Source of the DNA: JBQTII01 sp052387905
GTDB lineage: Bacteria; Actinomycetota; Actinomycetes; Sporichthyales; Sporichthyaceae
DNA: 64,000 nt
Reading direction: 5' to 3'
Assembly: GCA_052387905.1 (NCBI GenBank)
Contig: JBQTIR010000022.1
Coordinates: 1 to 64,000, forward strand
Shown: positions 18,036-26,486 of the stretch, in pieces
Position numbering within the stretch: position 1 is the first letter of the stretch
How the letters are laid out: each line of letters opens with the position of its first letter
Made by a program: the position numbers and the translations under genes
The notes under the pieces: model-generated
What the model was told of the DNA's origin: nothing
The model's input: only the letters and a program-made list of their open reading frames with translations
Database searches by the model: none

Positions 18036-18845
18036 ATGAGCACTGAACCGATGACCGACGCCTACGTCGGAGGGGCGGGCAGCCCGCTGGTGCTCCTGCA
18101 CGGGATCAACGGATCCTGGCGGATCTGGCGGCCGGTGCTCGCCGGTCTGGAGGAGCGCCATGCGGTGTTCGCTCCCACCCTCATCGGGCATCGGGGCGGT
18201 CCGGAACTGCCGCCGGGTCCCAATGGCATCAAGCCGGTCGCCGACGACCTGGAAGCGCGTCTGGATGCCGCCGGCATCTCCACCGCCCACCTGGTCGGCA
18301 ATTCCCTCGGTGGGTGGTTGGCGCTCGAGCTCGCCGCCCGCGGGCGGGCCACCTCGGTGGTGGCGTTCGCACCGGCGGGGAACTACCGCGGCGCGCGTGA
18401 CCTGCGCCGGGTCGGGACGTTGCTGAAGATGGCCAAGCGCAGCGCGAACAACAAGACCGTGCACAAGCTGATGGCCAACCCGCGTTACCGCCGGGTCCTG
18501 CTGCGCAGTGCGATGGAGCGCGGTGATCTGATCCCGGCCGAGGATCTGGTCGGCATGAGCGAGGATCTTGCGGCGTGCACGATGCTCGATGGCCTGCTGG
18601 CCTCGCTCGCGGTGAGCGGTCCGACCCGCGAGCTGGCGGTCCCAGCCGACACCCCAGTCCGCATCGTGTGGCCCGTCAAGGACCGCACGATTCCCTTCAC
18701 CCGCTACGGGCACCCGTGGACCGAGGTCCTGCCGAACGCCGAGCTGATCATGGTGTCCGGCGTCGGGCACGTGCCGATGTACGACGATCCAGCCTTGGTC
18801 GTGCGTACCGTCCTGGAGTTCACCGACCGGGTGGACGCTCAGTAA
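18036..18845 (+). CDS. Alpha/beta hydrolase
   Basis: 269 aa. LLHGINGSW forms the oxyanion-hole region, nucleophile S90 lies in GNSLGG, the acid is probably the Asp of VWPVKDRTIP, and the catalytic His is in GVGHVPMYDD. It follows WS/DGAT by 33 bases on the same strand. A lipase or esterase acting on acylglycerols or acyl esters is likely from context, but the substrate cannot be read from sequence. Confidence 0.83.
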   Translation: MSTEPMTDAYVGGAGSPLVLLHGINGSWRIWRPVLAGLEERHAVFAPTLIGHRGGPELPPGPNGIKPVADDLEARLDAAGISTAHLVGNSLGGWLALELAARGRATSVVAFAPAGNYRGARDLRRVGTLLKMAKRSANNKTVHKLMANPRYRRVLLRSAMERGDLIPAEDLVGMSEDLAACTMLDGLLASLAVSGPTRELAVPADTPVRIVWPVKDRTIPFTRYGHPWTEVLPNAELIMVSGVGHVPMYDDPALVVRTVLEFTDRVDAQ

Positions 18846-18905
18846 GGTCTCTGATTGACGCGCGGGCTCGGACGGGTACGCGCCGTAACCCCCGGAGGAC
18901 AACGG

Positions 18906-19700
18906 ATGCCGAGCAAGGACTACGAGCTGACCGGATCGCAGGGCACGATCGTCGTGCGCCACTCCTCACCGATGGGAGCGAACCGCGTTGTCGTACTCGC
19001 CCACGGCTTCGGCGAGCACTCCGGCCGGTACAGCCACGTGATCGACCGGCTGGTGCAGGACGGCGCCGAGGTCTACGCCCCGGACCACCGCGGTCATGGC
19101 CGCTCCGAGGGTGCGCGGGCGGTGGCCGACGACGTCGATGCGATGGCCGCAGACCTGCACCTGGTCGTGCTCAGTACCCAGGACGCCAACCCTGGCCTGC
19201 CGGTCGTGCTGCTCGGGCACTCCATGGGTGGGCTGATGGCGATCCGTTACGCCCAGATTTACGGCGACCTGACGGCGCTGGCCCTGTCCGGACCGTTCCT
19301 CGGCAACCCGATGATGGCCCCGCTGCTGGACATGGACCCGCTGCCCGACATCCCGATCGACCCGGCCGTGCTCTCCCGGGATCCCGCGGTCGGCGAGGCC
19401 TACGCCGCTGACCCCCTCGTCTACCACGGGCCCCTGATCAAGGCGAGCCTGCAGGGGCTGTTCGGCGGCGCCGAGAAGGTCGCCGCCGGGCCGAATCTCG
19501 GTTCGCTGCCGGTGCTCTGGATGCACGGCGAAGGCGACCAGCTGGCGCCTTACGACAGCGCCAAGCTCATCGCAGAGAAGGTGCTCGGCAGCAACGTCAC
19601 CGCGAAGTCCTACCCGGGCGCGCAGCACGAGATCCTGAACGAGACCAACCGGGCGGAGGTTCTCGACGACCTCGCCGCGTTCCTCGCCGACGTCGCCTGA
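18906..19700 (+). CDS. Monoacylglycerol lipase-like serine hydrolase
   Basis: 264 aa from ATG 18906, preceded by GGAGG at 18894-18898; an in-frame ATG-like start upstream lacks support. LAHGFGEHSGRY, DHRGHGRSEG and nucleophile S106 in GHSMGG are the pattern of monoglyceride lipases (serine aminopeptidase S33 / lysophospholipase family). Asp in HGEGDQLAP and His in GAQHEILNE complete the triad. It ends the acylglycerol gene run and could recycle monoacylglycerol. Confidence 0.87.
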   Translation: MPSKDYELTGSQGTIVVRHSSPMGANRVVVLAHGFGEHSGRYSHVIDRLVQDGAEVYAPDHRGHGRSEGARAVADDVDAMAADLHLVVLSTQDANPGLPVVLLGHSMGGLMAIRYAQIYGDLTALALSGPFLGNPMMAPLLDMDPLPDIPIDPAVLSRDPAVGEAYAADPLVYHGPLIKASLQGLFGGAEKVAAGPNLGSLPVLWMHGEGDQLAPYDSAKLIAEKVLGSNVTAKSYPGAQHEILNETNRAEVLDDLAAFLADVA

Positions 19701-19707
19701 GGGGTCG

Positions 19708-20574
19708 TCAGCCCGCTGCGTTCACCAGCGTGTGGCGCAGCGGGGACCCTTCGAAGGTGCCGAGCATCTTGAGCTCGGCCGCGAAGAATGAGAGCTCGTC
19801 CAGTGCGCGCGCGAGGCCAGCCGACTCCGGGTGCCCGTCCACCTCGGCGTAGAACTGCGTCGCGGTGAACTGGCCGTCGACCATGTAGGACTCGAGCTTG
19901 GTCATGTTCACCCCGTTGGTCGCGAACCCGCCCAGGGCTTTGTAGAGCGCGGCCGGCAGGTTGCGCACCCGGAACACGAAGCAGGTGACCACGTCCGCGG
20001 TCTCGACGGACACGAGCGCCGGTTCGCGGGACAACATGACGAAGCGCGTGGTGTTGTGCACCTCGTCCTCGACATTGCGCTGGAGGATCTCCAATCCGTA
20101 GAGCGCGGCCGCGGGCTCGGGGGAGAGGGAGGCAGCGCTCGGATCGCCTGCCTCGGCGATCTCTCGGGCGGCCCCGGCCGTGTCGCCGGCCACGATCGGG
20201 CGCAGGCCGAGGCGGCGGATCACCTTGCGGCACTGGCCGAGGGCGTGCACGTGGCTGTGCACGGTGCGCAGCTTGTCGATCGGCGTTCCGGGAAGCACCA
20301 TCAGGTGGAAGTGGATCGGCAGGAAGTGTTCACCGACGATGTGCAGTCCGGAGTCAGGCAGCAGGTGGTGGATGTCAGCGACCCGGCCCGCGACGGAGTT
20401 CTCGATCGGGATCAGGGCGCGCTCGACCTCGCCCTCGATGAGGGCGGAGAAGACGTCCTCGAAGGTCGGGAGCGGAAGCGCCTCGTGCGCCGGCCAGGCC
20501 TCGGCGCACGCGAGCTGGGAGTTCGAGCCCGGCTCGCCCTGATAGGCGATGGTCCCGGGGGCGTCAGTGCTCAC
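19708..20574 (-). CDS. pheA: Prephenate dehydratase PheA
   Basis: 288 aa. It converts prephenate to phenylpyruvate in phenylalanine synthesis. The N-terminus IAYQGEPGSNSQLAC and IPIENSVAGRV belong to the catalytic domain, and NTTRF at ~195 is the hallmark Thr-Arg-Phe motif. An ACT regulatory domain follows, with GGFATNGVNMTKLES (a variant of the GALA/ESRP Phe-binding motifs). GTG start. The gene stands alone, convergent with the lipase gene eight bases away. Confidence 0.94.
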   Translation of the reverse strand: MSTDAPGTIAYQGEPGSNSQLACAEAWPAHEALPLPTFEDVFSALIEGEVERALIPIENSVAGRVADIHHLLPDSGLHIVGEHFLPIHFHLMVLPGTPIDKLRTVHSHVHALGQCRKVIRRLGLRPIVAGDTAGAAREIAEAGDPSAASLSPEPAAALYGLEILQRNVEDEVHNTTRFVMLSREPALVSVETADVVTCFVFRVRNLPAALYKALGGFATNGVNMTKLESYMVDGQFTATQFYAEVDGHPESAGLARALDELSFFAAELKMLGTFEGSPLRHTLVNAAG

Positions 20575-20634
20575 GTGAGGATTCTTCCTGAAGATATGTC
20601 AGATTGCGCGGACATTCAGACGGCACGGAAAAGA

Positions 20635-21261
20635 TCAGGTATCGACGTCGAGCAGGGTCGCGGCGGTCTCGATCCACATCGGCAGGTGGCGGTCCGCGCC
20701 GGGATCGCGCGGGTCGAAGGTGTAGGTCATCGCCACTCCGCGCATGCTGGTGAACAACAGTTCGCGGACCTCGGCGAACTTCGGGTGCGCGGCGAGCTCC
20801 GGACCGAACATGGTCGCGATCGAGGTTCGGACCGCGGCACCTAGGCGCTGTTCCTCGGGCCGCAGGGTGTCTGCCAGGTCGCCACGGGTGCGTGCGGCCG
20901 TCCACAGCTCCACGGCGGCCCAGAAGTACGGCTGGCGGAACTGCTCCCACAGCAGTTCAGTGGCGCGGACGACGCGCGCCCGCCCGCCGATCCCACCCAG
21001 CGACTCGGTGAAGAGGCGTTCGGTGTCGTGCATGCGCGTGACGGCCAGGTGCTGGGCCGCCGCCACCAGGAGCGCGTCGCGGGACGGGAAGTGATGCAGC
21101 AGGCGGCCGCGGGACACCCCGGCGCGGGCCTGGATCGCCAGCGTGGTGGTCGCGCTGTAACCCTGCTCGGCGAGGCAGTGCACCGCGGCATCCAGAATCA
21201 GGGCCCGGCTGTCGGCGGTGCGGTCCACGCGACTGCGCGGCGCACCCGCGGCGTGCGTCAC
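20635..21261 (-). CDS. TetR-family transcriptional regulator
   Basis: 208 aa, GTG start behind GAGGAGG on the minus strand. The N-terminal helix-turn-helix (about residues 20-66; ATTTLAIQARAGVSRGRLLHHFPSR region) is typical TetR; the C-terminal two-thirds is the ligand or dimerisation domain. A CAGTCA-N4-TGACTT palindrome lies 53-74 bases upstream of its start. The same element occurs before plsB and between the thiolase and SDR genes. Autoregulation and control of these lipid genes by an acyl-CoA-like ligand are therefore likely, though inferred. Confidence 0.88.
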   Translation of the reverse strand: MTHAAGAPRSRVDRTADSRALILDAAVHCLAEQGYSATTTLAIQARAGVSRGRLLHHFPSRDALLVAAAQHLAVTRMHDTERLFTESLGGIGGRARVVRATELLWEQFRQPYFWAAVELWTAARTRGDLADTLRPEEQRLGAAVRTSIATMFGPELAAHPKFAEVRELLFTSMRGVAMTYTFDPRDPGADRHLPMWIETAATLLDVDT

Positions 21262-21313
21262 GGCGACCTCCTCGGGGACCCGGGCGAGGAGCCCGCGGCC
21301 TGGCCAGCGTAAC

Positions 21314-21335
21314 TAACAGTCAGACGTGACTTCCA
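21314..21335. promoter_or_regulatory. Palindromic operator upstream of the TetR gene (site 2 of 3)
   Basis: TAA-CAGTCA-gacg-TGACTT: inverted repeat with arms 21317-21322 and 21327-21332, one mismatch at the outer base, and the same 4-base spacer and 5' TAA as the plsB site. It is positioned for autorepression of the leftward TetR gene and might also affect the rightward SCP2 gene at 21520. Confidence 0.65.
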
Positions 21336-21519
21336 CTTGCAGTGAGTCACACCGCGCGGTCTTCCTTGCGACGGGGCCGAACTCGATCAGCGCGGTGAAT
21401 ACCTCCGGGGGGCCGATGTGATGAGATGCACACGTAGCGGATGCTGGTCGGGCAGGCCCTCACGCGGCCTGCACCCGGGCCGGTGGCCGATCGGACTTCA
21501 CACACAAGGAGCACAACAG

Positions 21520-21918
21520 ATGGCTTTCTTTGCCGATGCAGCCGAGGTCGACAAGTACATCGGCGGGGTCTTCCGGGCCGCGGCGGAGCATCCCGAATCC
21601 GGCCCGAAGTTCAAGGCTGCCAATCTGAACATGAAGGTCATCTACACCGACCCGGATGTCGAGATGAACATCCTCATGCGCGACCCGATGGAGGTCATCC
21701 AGGGTCCGACTGACGCCGAGCCGGACGTCACCCTGATCATGCGCGCGGACACCGCGGACAAGTTCTGGCGCGGGGAGTACAACCTCGCCGTCGGCATGGC
21801 CAAGGGCGAGGTCAAGGCCAAGGGCCCGGTCAACAAGATCCTCAAGCTCGTTCCGCTCACCAAGCCCCTGTTCCCGATGTACCGCGAGCTGATCGCGGAG
21901 AAGGACGCCCAGGCCTGA
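21520..21918 (+). CDS. SCP2 sterol-carrier-domain protein
   Basis: 132 aa from ATG 21520, with AAGGAG at 21506-21511. It is one SCP2 (sterol carrier protein 2) domain: the pattern DVEMNILMRDPME, PDVTLIMRADTADKFWRGEYNL and KVKAKGPVNKILKLVPL fits. Such proteins bind lipids or acyl-CoAs and may shuttle them to enzymes. A clear hairpin terminator follows, so it is probably a monocistron under its own or TetR-linked control. Confidence 0.85.
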   Translation: MAFFADAAEVDKYIGGVFRAAAEHPESGPKFKAANLNMKVIYTDPDVEMNILMRDPMEVIQGPTDAEPDVTLIMRADTADKFWRGEYNLAVGMAKGEVKAKGPVNKILKLVPLTKPLFPMYRELIAEKDAQA

Positions 21919-21939
21919 GCCGGCAGTCCATCCCTGACC

Positions 21940-21976
21940 CCCTGTCGGGTGCGCCGTCCCGGAGCACCCGACAGGG
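21940..21976 (+). terminator. Rho-independent-type terminator after the SCP2 gene
   Basis: Perfect 13-bp stem (21940-21952 with 21964-21976), 11-base loop, followed by TTTCTC. It lies 21 bases after the SCP2 stop and 32 bases before the next gene. Confidence 0.85.
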
Positions 21977-22007
21977 TTTCTCACCTTGCCGAAAGTGAGT
22001 TCTGCGC

Positions 22008-23063
22008 ATGGCGACAATGAAGGCAGCGGTCCTGCGCGGTCCGCACGATCTGGTGGTCGACGAGGTCCCGGTCCCGACCGATCCCGGCGTGGGCGAGGTG
22101 ATCCTGCGGGTCGAGAAGACCGCGATCTGCGGGACCGACCTGCACCCGTACGAAGGGCGTCTGGACATCGAGGCCGATGTCCGTCCCGGCCACGAGTTCA
22201 TCGGCACCGTGATCGCGGTCGGTGAGGGCGTCGACCTCTTCTCCGAAGGGGATCGCGGGGTTCCCTCCTGCGTGGTCAACTGCGGCTTCTGCCGCATGTG
22301 CCGCAAGCAGCAGCCCGGCCGATGCGTAGGCATGCGGATGTACGGGATGGGCCTGACCTTCGGGGACCTCGACGGGGGGCAGTCCGAATACGTCCTCGTG
22401 CCCTCCGCTGATCTGACGATGCGTAAGATTCCGGAGGGCACCAAGGGCACCGACGATGACTTCCTGTTCGTCGGCGACATCATGACAACGGGGTATGAGG
22501 CGGTCCGGGCGAACTCCGTCCCCGGTGACACCGTGGCGATCCTCGGCGCCGGACCGGTCGGACTGTGCGCGGCAATGGCGGCGGCGGCGCTGGGGGCGGG
22601 CCAGGTCATCGTCATGGACCGGGTGCCCGAGCGACTCAAGCACGCCGAGTCCTTCGGCGCGGTCGCCGTCAATATCGACGAGTCGAACCCACTCGATGCG
22701 GTGATGGACCTGACCGAGTGGCTGGGTGCCGATCTGGTCATCGACGCGGTGGGGCACCCCGCGGCGCTGGCCACCGCGTGCCAGCTTCCGCGCTCGGGCG
22801 GCACGCTGGCCATTCCCGGCGTGTACGCCGAGGAATCCCTCGAGCTTCCGTTCGGCCAGCTCTGGCTCAAAGGCATCAAGATCCAGGGCGGAGCCTCGAA
22901 CTTCACCGTCTACATGGACGAGGTCATGGCGCTCACCGCGGCCGGCAAGCTCACCCCGTCGCAGGTCATCTCCCATCGCATGCCGCTGAGCGAGGCGCGC
23001 GAGGCCTACCGCATGTTCGAGGCCCGCGAGGCAACCAAGATCCTGCTCGACCCCACCTGCTGA
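22008..23063 (+). CDS. Zinc-dependent medium-chain alcohol dehydrogenase
   Basis: 351 aa. Catalytic zinc ligands C41 (CGTD) and H62-E63 (GHE) are present. Structural zinc cysteines C92, C95, C98 and C106 are present. The NAD-binding Rossmann motif GAGPVGL is intact. It oxidises an alcohol or reduces an aldehyde with NAD(P); the substrate is unknown. It ends directly against a broken P450 remnant, then ferredoxin and ferredoxin reductase genes, so it may originally have worked after a P450 hydroxylation step. Confidence 0.9.
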   Translation: MATMKAAVLRGPHDLVVDEVPVPTDPGVGEVILRVEKTAICGTDLHPYEGRLDIEADVRPGHEFIGTVIAVGEGVDLFSEGDRGVPSCVVNCGFCRMCRKQQPGRCVGMRMYGMGLTFGDLDGGQSEYVLVPSADLTMRKIPEGTKGTDDDFLFVGDIMTTGYEAVRANSVPGDTVAILGAGPVGLCAAMAAAALGAGQVIVMDRVPERLKHAESFGAVAVNIDESNPLDAVMDLTEWLGADLVIDAVGHPAALATACQLPRSGGTLAIPGVYAEESLELPFGQLWLKGIKIQGGASNFTVYMDEVMALTAAGKLTPSQVISHRMPLSEAREAYRMFEAREATKILLDPTC

Positions 23064-23065
23064 CG

Positions 23066-23263
23066 CCCGGACCCAATCCGCACTGCGGGTTCGGTGGGGT
23101 GGGGTGCATCACTGCCGAGGGAACCCGCTTGCGAAGATGATGCTCCGGCACACCGTCAAGGAGCTGCTGTTCCGGATCCCGGAGCAACCCGCAATTCATG
23201 GGCACGAACTTCATGCGAGCGGTAAGCCACCTGGACTTCGAGCTCACTCCCGAGATCGAGTAG
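23066..23263 (+). pseudogene. Cytochrome P450 C-terminal remnant (two frameshifts)
   Basis: Starting three bases after the dehydrogenase stop, frame 2 reads NPHCGFGGVG (heme-loop start). After two orphan bases (23105-23106) frame 1 reads HHCRGNPLAKMM and continues to FRIPEQ (23107 to about 23187). Frame 2 then resumes with FMGTNFMRAVSHLDFELTP, ending at TAG 23261-23263. Spliced together this is the P450 signature FGGxGxHxCxGNxLAK plus the normal C-terminal ~45 residues, closely like the intact P450 at 29783-31093 (FGGGGVHFCLG, ETNFMRAF). Everything upstream of the heme loop is missing. The ferredoxin gene follows after 12 bases. Confidence 0.85.
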
Positions 23264-23275
23264 GACGAGATTCAC

Positions 23276-23470
23276 ATGCGGATCGTTGTTAACTACGACA
23301 AGTGCACAGGCTTGGGCATGTGCGAGGCCGAGGCGCCCGACCTGTTCGAGGTCCAGGACGACGGCAGCCTCAAGGTGCTCAATGACACGCCGGGGTCGGA
23401 CCAGCTCGCGGCGGCGGAGGCCGCCGTCGATTCCTGCCCGACCGAGGCCCTCTCGCTCGTCGAGGACTGA
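23276..23470 (+). CDS. [3Fe-4S]-type ferredoxin
   Basis: 64 aa, the size of actinobacterial P450-redox ferredoxins. C10-x5-C16 and C54-P supply three cluster cysteines, with no fourth in the first motif, which indicates a 3Fe-4S cluster. It carries electrons from ferredoxin reductase (next gene, 7 bases on) to a P450. Its own P450 next door is only a remnant, so the partner is probably the P450 at 29783-31093 or one elsewhere. Confidence 0.92.
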   Translation: MRIVVNYDKCTGLGMCEAEAPDLFEVQDDGSLKVLNDTPGSDQLAAAEAAVDSCPTEALSLVED

Positions 23471-23477
23471 TCGCGAC

Positions 23478-24710
23478 GTGGGAGAAGAACGTCTCGTCGT
23501 CGTGGGAGCCTCGTTGGCAGGGCTGCGTGCGGTGGAGGCTGCCCGCAAGGTCGGCTTCGACGGACCCATCACCCTGATCGGCAACGAGGAGCACCTGCCG
23601 TACGACCGACCGCCGTTGTCCAAGGCGTTCCTGGACTGCGGCGCCGACGTCGATGGCGCCCCGCTGACCCCGTTCTTCCGGGACGAGGTGACGCTGCGCG
23701 AGGATCTCAAGATCGACCTCCGCCTGGGTCAGCCCGCGAGCGGCCTGGATGCGCATGAGCGCGCCGTGCTCGTCGGTGAGCAAGCGGTGCCGTACTCGAT
23801 GCTGATCATCGCCACCGGCGGCGACGCCCGGATGATCCCGGGCGGGGAGGCACTGTCCGGGGTGCACGTCCTGCGCACGCTGGATGACGCCATCGCGATC
23901 CGCACCGCCCTGGACGCCGGGGCGCGAACCGTCGTGATCGGGGCAGGGTTCATCGGCTCGGAGGTCGCCTCGGCGGCGCGCAAGCGTGGCCTGGACGTGA
24001 CCGTGCTGGAGGCACTGCCGGTGCCGCTGGTGCGCTCGGTGGGTGCGGCCACGGGGAAGGTGGCGGCCGCCTTGCATGCGCGGTACGGCACCGACCTGCG
24101 GTGCGGGGTCGGTGTCAGCGCCTTGGAGGGCAGCGGACATGTCGAGAAGGTGTTGCTCGACGATGGCGCCGTCGTCGAGGCGGACCTGGTCGTGGTCGGT
24201 ATCGGGGTGCGCCCTGCGACGGGCTGGCTGCAGAGCTCGGGCATTGCGCTGCACGAGTTGGACGGCGGGATCATCGCCGACTCCACGCTCGCGACCAACC
24301 TGCCGGGCGTCTACGCCGCCGGGGACGTCGTGCACTTCCCGAACGCGCTCTTCGACGGCGAGCTGATGCGCCTGGAGCACTGGACGAACGCCGCCGAGCA
24401 GGGCGCGCTCGCGGCCCGCAACGCGTTGAATCCGCAGGCCGCGACGGACTCCGCCGCGGTGCCGTACTTCTGGTCGGACTGGTACGACTCGCGAATCCAG
24501 TTCGTGGGGATCCCGCGCGCCGACGAGGTCCGGGTGGTCTCGGCAGAGCTGGGGGAGGATAAGTTTCTCGCGCTCTACCGACGGGGGGATCGCCTCGGGG
24601 GGGTGCTCACGGTGGACCGACCGACGCAGATCATGAAGTACAAGCGGCTGATCTCCCAGCGGGCCACCTGGGGTGAGGGGCTCACCTTCGCCGGCGCGAG
24701 CTCGGCATGA
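23478..24710 (+). CDS. Ferredoxin reductase (FAD, NAD(P)H-dependent)
   Basis: 410 aa from GTG 23478; longer frames run over the ferredoxin gene. FAD-binding VVVGASLAGL at the N-terminus, NAD-binding VVIGAGFIGSEVAS in the middle, GVYAAGDVV before the C-terminal reductase domain (DWYDSRIQFVG). The architecture matches class-I oxygenase reductases such as putidaredoxin reductase. It forms a redox pair with the adjacent 3Fe-4S ferredoxin. Confidence 0.92.
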   Translation: MGEERLVVVGASLAGLRAVEAARKVGFDGPITLIGNEEHLPYDRPPLSKAFLDCGADVDGAPLTPFFRDEVTLREDLKIDLRLGQPASGLDAHERAVLVGEQAVPYSMLIIATGGDARMIPGGEALSGVHVLRTLDDAIAIRTALDAGARTVVIGAGFIGSEVASAARKRGLDVTVLEALPVPLVRSVGAATGKVAAALHARYGTDLRCGVGVSALEGSGHVEKVLLDDGAVVEADLVVVGIGVRPATGWLQSSGIALHELDGGIIADSTLATNLPGVYAAGDVVHFPNALFDGELMRLEHWTNAAEQGALAARNALNPQAATDSAAVPYFWSDWYDSRIQFVGIPRADEVRVVSAELGEDKFLALYRRGDRLGGVLTVDRPTQIMKYKRLISQRATWGEGLTFAGASSA

Positions 24711-24772
24711 AGCTGGGTAAGTCCTCAGGAATCGGGTAGCAACCTCTCAACCGATTCGCAGAGGAGGCGGCC

Positions 24773-25078
24773 ATGTCCGTGCAGCCTGAGAACGTGAAGG
24801 GCCAGACGCTGTTGAGTTCCGACGGCGAGAGCGTCGGCACCATCGACGACGTCTACATCGATCCGGGTACCGGCGAGCCCGAATACCTGGAGGTCAAGAC
24901 CGGCGGCAGATTCCGGTCCAAGACACACTTCGTTCCGGTCGAGCCGGCCGATATTGTCGCCGACGGGGTGCAGGTGCCGTGGAACAAGGACCGCATCGAG
25001 AATGCGCCCAGCGTGCAGACGGAGGGCGAGCTCACCGCACCGGAAGAGTCCAGCTTGCAGGAGTACTACAGAATCTGA
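24773..25078 (+). CDS. PRC-barrel-like small protein
   Basis: 101 aa, ATG preceded by GAGGAGG. The first ~70 residues (GQTLLSSDGESVGTIDDVYIDPGTGEPEYLEVKTG ... HFVPVEPADI pattern) fit a PRC-barrel fold, a small all-beta domain found in RNA-processing, photosynthetic and stress proteins. Residues after ~75 are acidic and probably flexible. Stand-alone versions are widespread in actinobacteria without a defined function. Confidence 0.78.
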   Translation: MSVQPENVKGQTLLSSDGESVGTIDDVYIDPGTGEPEYLEVKTGGRFRSKTHFVPVEPADIVADGVQVPWNKDRIENAPSVQTEGELTAPEESSLQEYYRI

Positions 25079-25105
25079 CATAAAATCAGATTTGACGGAA
25101 AGTCA

Positions 25106-25138
25106 CAGCGGACCCCGGCCCACCACCGGGGTCCGCTG
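25106..25138. terminator. Bidirectional hairpin terminator
   Basis: Perfect 13-bp stem (25106-25118 with 25126-25138) and 7-base loop between the rightward PRC-barrel gene and the leftward thiolase gene, so it can serve both. Confidence 0.8.
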
Positions 25139-25153
25139 CGTGTTCCGGGGTGC

Positions 25154-26329
25154 TCAGCCGAGCAGCTCGATGATGGTCGCGTTGGCCATGCCGCCGCCCT
25201 CGCACATGGTCTGCAGGCCGTAGCGGATGCCGTTGGCCCGCATGTGGTGCACCAGCGTCGTCATCAGGCGCGCACCTGAACCACCCAGGGGGTGGCCCAG
25301 GGCGATGGCGCCGCCGTTGGGGTTCATCCGCTTGAGCAGGGACTGGTCATCGGCGCCGAACTCGGCGAGCCAGGCCAGGGGGACCGTCGCGAAGGCCTCG
25401 TTGACCTCGAAGGCGCCGATATCCGCCAGCGACAGGCCGGCTTTGGCCAGTGCCTTGCGCGTCGCCGGGATGGGAGCGGTCAGCATGATGACCGGGTCGT
25501 CCCCGGCGAGCACGCAGGTGTGGACGCGAGCGATCGGCGTCAGGCCCAGCGTCGTGGCCTTCTCACTGGTCATCATCAGCAGCGCCGCGGCGCCATCGGT
25601 GATCTGTGAGCTGTTGCCGGCCGTCACCGCGCCGCCGTCGGGGCGGAAGACGGTCTTCAGCCCGGCAAGGCCCTCCAGGGTGCCGCCCCGGCGGATGCCC
25701 TGGTCCGCGCTGACCAGGATCGCCTTGCCCTCGGCGTCGGGGGCAGTGATCGGGGCAATCTCGGCGTCGAAGGCGCCGGAGTCCTGAGCGGCGGCCGCGC
25801 GGGCGTGGGACTCGAGTGCGAACTCATCGAGTTGGGTCCGGGTGAGTGTCCAGCGGTCCACCATCAGCTCCGCGCCGGTGCCCTGGTTCGGCATGGCGCC
25901 GTCGAAGCGGGCGGCGAAGCCGGGCCCGTAGGGGTCGGCATCGAGCATCGAGGAGAACATCGGCACCCGACTCATCGACTCCACGCCGCCGGCGACCGCG
26001 ACGTCGTACTGGCCGGAGATCAGGCCGGCGGCGGCGAAGTGCACCGCCTGCTGGGAGGACCCGCACTGACGGTCGACCGTTGTGGCGGTGACCGACTCCG
26101 GCCATCCGGCGGAGAGCACGCCGCTGCGCGCGGTGTTCATGGACTGCTCGCCGACCTGCATGACCGCGCCCCACACCACGTCGTCGACCTGGCCCGGGTC
26201 GATGCCCGTGCGCTCGACGAGAGCGCGCAACACATGGGCGGACAACTCCACCGGGTGCACGCCGGCCAGCGCGCCGTTGCGCTTGCCCAACGGGGTACGG
26301 ACGGCATCGACGATGACCGCATCGCGCAT
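25154..26329 (-). CDS. Acetyl-CoA C-acyltransferase (thiolase)
   Basis: 391 aa. Acyl-enzyme cysteine C89 in DRQCGSSQQA, NEAFA with the active-site His region GHPLGGSGAR, and the terminal CEGGGMANA (the general-base Cys) are all present. It performs the last step of beta-oxidation or, in reverse, Claisen condensation. A CAGTCA-N4-TGACTG operator lies 72-93 bases upstream of its start, shared with the divergent SDR gene, so it probably belongs to the TetR regulon. Confidence 0.93.
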   Translation of the reverse strand: MRDAVIVDAVRTPLGKRNGALAGVHPVELSAHVLRALVERTGIDPGQVDDVVWGAVMQVGEQSMNTARSGVLSAGWPESVTATTVDRQCGSSQQAVHFAAAGLISGQYDVAVAGGVESMSRVPMFSSMLDADPYGPGFAARFDGAMPNQGTGAELMVDRWTLTRTQLDEFALESHARAAAAQDSGAFDAEIAPITAPDAEGKAILVSADQGIRRGGTLEGLAGLKTVFRPDGGAVTAGNSSQITDGAAALLMMTSEKATTLGLTPIARVHTCVLAGDDPVIMLTAPIPATRKALAKAGLSLADIGAFEVNEAFATVPLAWLAEFGADDQSLLKRMNPNGGAIALGHPLGGSGARLMTTLVHHMRANGIRYGLQTMCEGGGMANATIIELLG

Positions 26330-26400
26330 CTGGAGACCTCATTCGGGTGGCAATTGGAGCGGGGCAACGTTAGTGCGATTAACAATGAGGGGGAGGAGAC

Positions 26401-26422
26401 AAACAGTCAAGCTTGACTGCCA
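26401..26422. promoter_or_regulatory. Palindromic operator between thiolase and SDR genes (site 3 of 3)
   Basis: AAA-CAGTCA-agct-TGACTG-CCA: perfect arms 26404-26409 and 26414-26419, same 4-base spacer as the plsB site. It lies in the 157-base divergent promoter region and could control both directions. Confidence 0.7.
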
Positions 26423-26486
26423 CGTCAGCGCGCTGGATAGTGTGTGATTGCGCCCACTCGCAGGCGCTGACGTCCCGAGGAGACCC

